This document shows, in pieces, positions 19,749 to 23,796 of a stretch of 23,796 nt of DNA. The position numbers were made by a program, and so were the translations under genes. Under the pieces are notes generated by a model. It was not told the origin of the DNA and ran no database searches. It saw nothing but the letters and a program-made list of their open reading frames with translations. This DNA comes from Desulfobacteraceae bacterium (GTDB taxonomy: Bacteria; Desulfobacterota; Desulfobulbia; Desulfobulbales; Desulfobulbaceae). The stretch covers positions 1-23,796 of the forward strand of contig JALHJD010000023.1 in NCBI GenBank assembly GCA_022837185.1, in the 5' to 3' direction. Numbering within the stretch: the first letter of the stretch is position 1; each line of letters begins with the position of its first letter.

Positions 19749-19766
19749 ACGGGGAGGGAAGCAGCC

Positions 19767-20012
19767 ATGAACGGCGGCGGCCGGCGGCCCGATGCCGAAA
19801 AAAACCTGGTGGGCACCGGCTGCCCCATGAACCTGGTCTACGCCAAGTTTGAGCTGGCAAAGCTGGAACAGGGCCAGATCCTGCGGCTCATCATCGACGA
19901 CGGGGCCCCGGTCGACAATGTTTCCCGCTCCCTGGCGGGCGAGGGGCACCTGATCATGGACCGGGAGCAGCTCGCGGACGGGACCTGGATGCTCCTCGTT
20001 CGCAAGGGGTAG
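19767..20012 (+). CDS. TusA/SirA-family sulfur-transfer protein with CPMN motif
   Basis: An 81-aa small protein of the TusA/SirA/YedF fold. The likely sulfur-carrying Cys is C19 in TGCPMNLVYAKFELAKLEQG (17-36); canonical TusA has CPxP, and this has CPMN, a variant I associate with a TusA subset found next to E1-like and sulfur-reductase genes (from memory, not checked). The second half, ILRLIIDDGAPVDNVSRSLAGEGH, then the C-terminal strand MLLVRKG, follows the family. It would carry persulfide sulfur in the cytosol. GGGAGGG eight bases ahead supports the start. It is the last gene of the operon and ends in a hairpin shared with the convergent htpX gene, 4 bases away. Confidence 0.85.
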   Translation: MNGGGRRPDAEKNLVGTGCPMNLVYAKFELAKLEQGQILRLIIDDGAPVDNVSRSLAGEGHLIMDREQLADGTWMLLVRKG

Positions 20013-20025
20013 ACGCCTACCGCTT
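20004..20025. terminator. Hairpin spanning both stop codons of the TusA-like gene and htpX
   Basis: AAG-g-GGTAG (20004-20012) pairs with CTACC-g-CTT (20017-20025) around the loop ACGC, one mismatch. The two TAG stops sit symmetrically in the arms. No T-run follows, so it may be a weak bidirectional terminator or a stop-codon structure. Confidence 0.4.
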
Positions 20026-20862
20026 CGCCAGGGTCATGAGCCGGCGGATCCGCTCCTCGATGGGGGGATGGGTGGAAAAAAGGTTCGCCAGTTGTCCGCC
20101 GGTCAGCGGATTGACGATATACATCTGGGCCGAGGCCGGATTGACCTGCATGGGCATCTGTTTGTTATAGGTGGTGAGTTTCTGCAGGGCGCCGGCCAGC
20201 GCCTGGGGATGCCCGGAAATTTCCGCCCCGGCCTGGTCGGCAAGATATTCCCTGCTTCTGGATATGGCCATCTGAATGAGGGCGGCGGCAAGGGGAGCAA
20301 TGATGATCATGGCCAGGGCGGCGATGGGATTTCCCCCTTCACCGTCACGGCTGCGGCCGCCGCCGAAAATCATGGCCCACTGGGACATGGTCGCCAGGTA
20401 GCTTATGGCGCCGGCCATGACCGCGGCGATGGAGCTGATGAGGATGTCGCGGTTGCGGACATGGCCGAGTTCGTGCGCCAGCACTCCTTCCAGTTCATCC
20501 CTGTTCAGAATCTCAAGCAGGCCGGTGGTCACCGCAACGGCGGCGTGCTCGGGGTTGCGGCCGGTGGCGAAGGCATTGGGGGTCGGGTTGTGGACGATAT
20601 ACACCTTGGGCATCGGCAGGCCCGCCCGCTGGGCCAGCTGGGCCACTACCCGGTGCAGTTCCGGGGCCTCGGCCTCGGAGACCTGTTTAGCCCGGTTCAT
20701 GGCCAGGGCCATCTTGTCACTGTTCCAGTAGGCGAAAAAATTGAGCCCGGCGGCAATGAGCAGGGCGATGAGCATTCCCTGCTGCCCCGCCATGACCTGG
20801 CCGCCAACCATGAACAGGGCCGTCAGGGCGGCCATGAGCATAAATGTCTTTACGGTATTCAT
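20017..20862 (-). CDS. htpX: Membrane zinc metalloprotease HtpX
   Basis: A 281-aa protease of the M48 family that degrades damaged inner-membrane proteins. The active site is HELGH (130-134), with the third zinc ligand E205 in [12 protein letters not shown]. Membrane segments are near 8-24, 29-46, 140-160 and 180-200, with the catalytic part facing the cytosol as in the family. The [21 protein letters not shown] segment and [24 protein letters not shown] block are characteristic. It is complete, with the family end [13 protein letters not shown]. It is convergent with the TusA-like gene and has its own promoter in the 292-bp gap upstream. Besides that promoter and palindrome, the gap shows no gene, RNA or repeat that I recognise. 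Confidence 0.96.
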   Translation of the reverse strand: MNTVKTFMLMAALTALFMVGGQVMAGQQGMLIALLIAAGLNFFAYWNSDKMALAMNRAKQVSEAEAPELHRVVAQLAQRAGLPMPKVYIVHNPTPNAFATGRNPEHAAVAVTTGLLEILNRDELEGVLAHELGHVRNRDILISSIAAVMAGAISYLATMSQWAMIFGGGRSRDGEGGNPIAALAMIIIAPLAAALIQMAISRSREYLADQAGAEISGHPQALAGALQKLTTYNKQMPMQVNPASAQMYIVNPLTGGQLANLFSTHPPIEERIRRLMTLAKR

Positions 20863-20981
20863 CTTTCAATCCTTATGTTCTTCGGGGGCTGCGGGAATCG
20901 GGGCGAATCCGCTGCGCGCGTCCGGCAGCGCCGGTACCGGGCGGTTCGGCGCCCTGCCGCGGAGCGGTCAATCCTTTCCAT

Positions 20982-21009
20982 ACGATAAGTTGACTGCCCG
21001 GGAAGTCAA
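20982..21009 (-). promoter_or_regulatory. Candidate htpX promoter with overlapping palindrome
   Basis: On the minus strand TTGACT (21009-21004) and TATCGT (20987-20982) are 16 bases apart, leaving an ~110-base leader to htpX. The -35 box is one arm of a 20-bp near-palindrome, TTGACT-GCCCGGGA-AGTCAA (20990-21009), with one mispaired position, so a repressor or activator could bind here. Confidence 0.45.
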
Positions 21010-21154
21010 GAGTGGCGGCGCCCGGATCGCCGGTCGTCGCGGCGGAGGCTTATGTGCCGGCGCCTGGACACCTGAACACCAAAAGGGTCCGGGCGGCGGC
21101 AGGGTCCCGGGCAAACGCTCCGGGGGGGCGGGCAGGGCGTGGAACGGAAGACGA

Positions 21155-21886
21155 TCAGGACCGGACCATATCCTTCATGTCGGGTTCATTCTGCAGCCGG
21201 TAGGCGGCGGCGATGATTTTCTTGAGGGGCCGTTTGATTTCAGCCGGGGGAGTCAGTGAAGGAATGATCGGCAGGAGCTCGTCGACGGGGGGCGGCGGTT
21301 CGACTTTCATCTTCTGCTCGAGTCCGGTGCCGGTTTCAGGAGTGATGACGCCCACCATGCCGCCCGCGCTGTGCATGTCGCCCCCGTCCAGTCGGCGGAG
21401 AAAGTCCATCATGGTCCCGAGGTCGTGCTTATAGTAGAACTGCCTGATCTCCTCGGCGATGTTGTCCCTTTCGGTGGACAGAGTGGCCAGGTTTTTGTGA
21501 TAACTTTCGACGTCCCTGACCAACTCGGCGTAGATATCGAGAATCAGGTTTCTGAATCGTCCGGCCCGGGTGAAACCGCGGAGGCGCAGGCCGGCGAGCA
21601 CGCTTTTTCGGATCGTCGGCGACTCGGTCAGATAGGGGTCGTAAAAGATGAGCTGCTCCAGACCCGCCGATTGGAAAAATTCGTGGATAAGTTTTTCATC
21701 TTTCAGTAAGATGTAGAGCCGGACCAGATTGAAGCCGATCTGCTGCTCCAGGCGGAGGAAGGAGGCGAGGACCTGGTCGTCGAATTCCTTGATATCCTCT
21801 TCGATGAGTTTGCGGAACCCGAAATACCGCTCCGCCATTTCCTTTTTGACTTCCAGGGCGAGAATATCGGTTATGTCATCCTGCAT
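21155..21886 (-). CDS. Uncharacterised mainly helical protein
   Basis: A 243-aa protein I do not recognise. The first ~165 residues look mainly alpha-helical and charged (MQDDITDILALEVKKEMAERYFGFRK, with EEDIKEFDDQVLASF after it), with no signal peptide, membrane segment or cysteine. A Gly/Met-rich hinge (168-190, GGDMHSAGGMVGV) and a proline-rich linker (196-222: VEPPPPVDELLPIIPSLTPP) lead to a short basic C-terminal helix (KRPLKKIIAAAYRLQ). It looks like a cytosolic adaptor or scaffold, but that is a guess. GGAG lies upstream of the ATG. It is divergent from dnaG across an 87-bp gap. Codon use looks like its neighbours', so there is no sign of recent transfer. Confidence 0.7.
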   Translation of the reverse strand: MQDDITDILALEVKKEMAERYFGFRKLIEEDIKEFDDQVLASFLRLEQQIGFNLVRLYILLKDEKLIHEFFQSAGLEQLIFYDPYLTESPTIRKSVLAGLRLRGFTRAGRFRNLILDIYAELVRDVESYHKNLATLSTERDNIAEEIRQFYYKHDLGTMMDFLRRLDGGDMHSAGGMVGVITPETGTGLEQKMKVEPPPPVDELLPIIPSLTPPAEIKRPLKKIIAAAYRLQNEPDMKDMVRS

Positions 21887-21973
21887 CTGTCTCGTGCTCC
21901 GGCTCAGTGACCATACTCAAAATATATCCCTTTTCGGCGTTTTTTTCACTTGGTATCTTCAACGGGAACGCTC

Positions 21974-23761
21974 ATGACATCATCTTTTCTTCGTGATGAA
22001 GTCAAAAACAGGGTCCGCGAGGCCGCCGATATTGTCCAGGTGATCGGCGAATACGTGGAGCTGAAGAAGGCCGGTTCCCGCTTTACGGGGCTCTGCCCCT
22101 TTCATGCCGAGAAGACTCCCTCGTTTTCCGTCAATCCCCAGCGGGGATTTTTCCACTGTTTCGGCTGCGGCGAATCGGGCGACGTTTTCACCTTTCTCAT
22201 GAAGTACAGCCGCCTTTCCTTTCCCGAGGCCCTCAGCGAACTGGCCCGACGCTATCATATCGACCTGCCCGAGCCGAAACTGAGCGATGCGGACAAAAAA
22301 CGGATCCGGGAGCGGGAAGCCCTCTACCGGGTCAACGAAGAGGCGGCCCGGATATTTGAGCGATGCCTGGCCGAATCCCCCGACGCGGAACCGGCCAGGG
22401 GTTATCTGCACCGGCGCGGCGTCCCCGGGGAAGCGATCCGCGCGTTCAGGCTCGGATACGCGCCCGGCCCTGAGGCGGGGGGGTGGAATTTCCTCTTTTC
22501 CCGCCTGCAGGAGACGGGCATCCCGGTGCGGGACATCGAGCGGGCCGGTCTGGCGGTCCGCAAGGATCGCGGCGGCTACTACGACAGGTTCAGGGACAGG
22601 ATCCTTTTCCCGATCCTGGACATGACCGGCCGGGTGGTGGCCTTCGGCGGCCGGATCCTCGGCGACGGTAAACCGAAATACATGAATTCCCCCGAGAGCC
22701 CGATCTTCGATAAAAGCCGGCTGCTGTTCGGCCTCTATCAGCACCGGGAACAGATCCGGACCCGGCGGCGGGCCCTGGTCGTCGAGGGCAATTTCGATCT
22801 GCTCATGCTGGCCGTCCATAACTGTCCGAACGTCGTGGCCCCCCTGGGTACGGCCCTGACTGCCAGCCATATCCGCTCCCTGCGGGGCTACTGCGACGAG
22901 GTCGTCCTCCTCTTTGACGGCGACAGCGCGGGCCTGAAGGCGGCCATGCGGTCGGTCCCTCTTTTCCTGGCCGAACAGGTGGATGCCCGCATCGCGGTGC
23001 TGCCGGAAGGGCACGATCCGGACACCCTCGTCAGGGCAGAGGGAGAAGAGGGAATCGGCCGGCTTGTCGAACGGGCGGAGCCCCTGGCCGAGTTTGTTTT
23101 TGACCGCCTCGTCAAACAGCACGGCCTGACCCTGCAGGGAAAAAACCGGATTGTCGGTGAGCTGCAGCAGATCATCGCCGCCTGTACCGAACAGGTACAG
23201 CGATCGCTGATGGTCGCCCACTTCAGCGAAATGCTCGGCATCCCTCCGGCCCAGTTTGCCGCCGCGCCGCCGGAGAGGGCGGCCGAACGGGAACCGCGGG
23301 ACCAATCGTTCAGGGACGCCCTCAGGGGGTTGTCGCGCAAGCAGCAGCAGTTGATCGATTTTCTCATTTATTATCCGGAGTTCATCGACGAACTGATTGT
23401 TTGCGGGGTCGAAGAGCTGGTCCCCGGACAGCCGGTGCGGGAGATCATCGCCCGCCTCAGGGAACTGGCCGGGACCGGAGTAGTCTCTTCGGACCGGCTG
23501 TTGGCCGCCCTTCCCGAGGAGAGCGGGGAGCGCCGTTATGTGGCCGAACGCCTCGTCGCCGGCAATCAGTCCGGCGAGGAGGAGGATGAAGACCGGGGAC
23601 GGCGGATGTGCGACGAACTGGTGGCCTGGCTGCGCAGGGAGAGGCAGCAGAAGGAACACGCCGAACTCATGCGCCAAATCAACGAGGCCCAGCATGCCGG
23701 CGACAATGAACTGCTGATGCAATTATTGCGACAGAAGCAGATCTGTGGAAAAAATTATTAA
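21974..23761 (+). CDS. dnaG: DNA primase
   Basis: A 595-aa primase that makes RNA primers at the replication fork. The N-terminal CHC2 zinc finger is CPFH (41-44) with CFGC (62-65). The catalytic Toprim domain has EGNFD (271-275) and the DGD of LLFDGDSAG (315-317). The C-terminal part (residues ~430-595) is the helicase-binding region, of low similarity and charged. The start at ATG 21974 gives the family N-terminus MTSSFLRDEVKNRVREAADIVQVIGEY; the eight upstream codons from a TTG are not conserved. The last 35 bases of the window are the AT-rich start of the next gap; in many bacteria rpoD follows, but it is not visible here. Confidence 0.97.
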   Translation: MTSSFLRDEVKNRVREAADIVQVIGEYVELKKAGSRFTGLCPFHAEKTPSFSVNPQRGFFHCFGCGESGDVFTFLMKYSRLSFPEALSELARRYHIDLPEPKLSDADKKRIREREALYRVNEEAARIFERCLAESPDAEPARGYLHRRGVPGEAIRAFRLGYAPGPEAGGWNFLFSRLQETGIPVRDIERAGLAVRKDRGGYYDRFRDRILFPILDMTGRVVAFGGRILGDGKPKYMNSPESPIFDKSRLLFGLYQHREQIRTRRRALVVEGNFDLLMLAVHNCPNVVAPLGTALTASHIRSLRGYCDEVVLLFDGDSAGLKAAMRSVPLFLAEQVDARIAVLPEGHDPDTLVRAEGEEGIGRLVERAEPLAEFVFDRLVKQHGLTLQGKNRIVGELQQIIAACTEQVQRSLMVAHFSEMLGIPPAQFAAAPPERAAEREPRDQSFRDALRGLSRKQQQLIDFLIYYPEFIDELIVCGVEELVPGQPVREIIARLRELAGTGVVSSDRLLAALPEESGERRYVAERLVAGNQSGEEEDEDRGRRMCDELVAWLRRERQQKEHAELMRQINEAQHAGDNELLMQLLRQKQICGKNY

Positions 23762-23771
23762 TCTTTCGATA

Positions 23772-23789
23772 ACATTTTGAAAAAAATGT
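23772..23789 (+). other. AT-rich hairpin after dnaG
   Basis: ACATTTT (23772-23778), GAAA loop, AAAATGT (23783-23789): a perfect 7-bp inverted repeat directly after the dnaG stop. A TAAAAT (-10-like) lies at 23789-23794. It could be part of a promoter for the next gene or a stem in the dnaG transcript; the window ends too soon to judge. Confidence 0.3.
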
Positions 23790-23796
23790 AAAATCT

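Noticed and set aside
18317..19828. A 503-codon open frame antisense to the TIM-like and E1-like genes
   Set aside because: Opposite two genes with clear conserved motifs; the product is low-complexity Arg/Gly/Pro sequence.
22784..22798. EGNFD in the DnaG Toprim domain where E. coli-type primases have EGYMD
   Set aside because: The acidic residues are kept, and from memory this variant is common in deltaproteobacterial primases, so it does not look anomalous.
23744..23752. Second DnaA-box-like site, TGTGGAAAA, at the end of dnaG
   Set aside because: A single relaxed match inside the coding end; not part of a cluster.

Overview
The window is GC-rich bacterial chromosome, dense with housekeeping genes. 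No insertion sequence, phage gene, CRISPR array, rRNA or tRNA was seen. The gene set suggests an anaerobic Desulfobacterota (deltaproteobacterial) genome, perhaps Desulfobulbales-like: a small exported tetraheme c-type cytochrome, monomeric NADP isocitrate dehydrogenase, a TusA/E1-like sulfur-transfer pair, and a RicT/HolB/MetG cluster. That placement is an inference from gene content and style and was not tested by a search.

Layout. 1-4354 (minus strand): ychF, then a YhaM-like OB-fold/HD protein, holB, ricT and the first 25 codons of metG. The last four genes are packed with 2-bp gaps or 1-4 bp overlaps and look like one operon. ychF is broken by a frameshift together with loss of about 22 codons. 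4465-5872 (plus): mtaD, a TrzA-type SAH/MTA/adenosine deaminase. 5885-8032 (minus): a lipoprotein-pcm-DedA operon followed by the tetraheme cytochrome. 8168-10039 (minus): htpG. 10185-11594 (plus): an oxygen-dependent-type protoporphyrinogen oxidase, ending at a strong hairpin shared with dnaA.

11687-14314 (minus): dnaA and comF, separated by a 576-bp AT-rich gap. The gap holds one perfect DnaA box next to a 12-bp palindrome, AT-rich tracts and a G-run cluster, so it is a candidate replication origin. The DnaA protein has unusual Walker A and Walker B residues. 14473-16701 (minus): monomeric isocitrate dehydrogenase.

16924-20012 (plus) is the most unusual part. A single promoter appears to drive an SDR epimerase-like protein, a triosephosphate-isomerase homologue without the catalytic glutamate and loop 6, an E1-like (MoeB/ThiF/HesA) adenylyltransferase and a small TusA-like sulfur carrier with a CPMN motif. 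The SDR and TIM-like genes overlap by 11 bp. This could be an undescribed sulfur-transfer or carbohydrate-modifying module, but the function is unknown. 20017-21886 (minus): the HtpX membrane protease, and an unrecognised 243-aa protein. 21974-23761 (plus): dnaG primase, followed by the AT-rich start of the next intergenic region.
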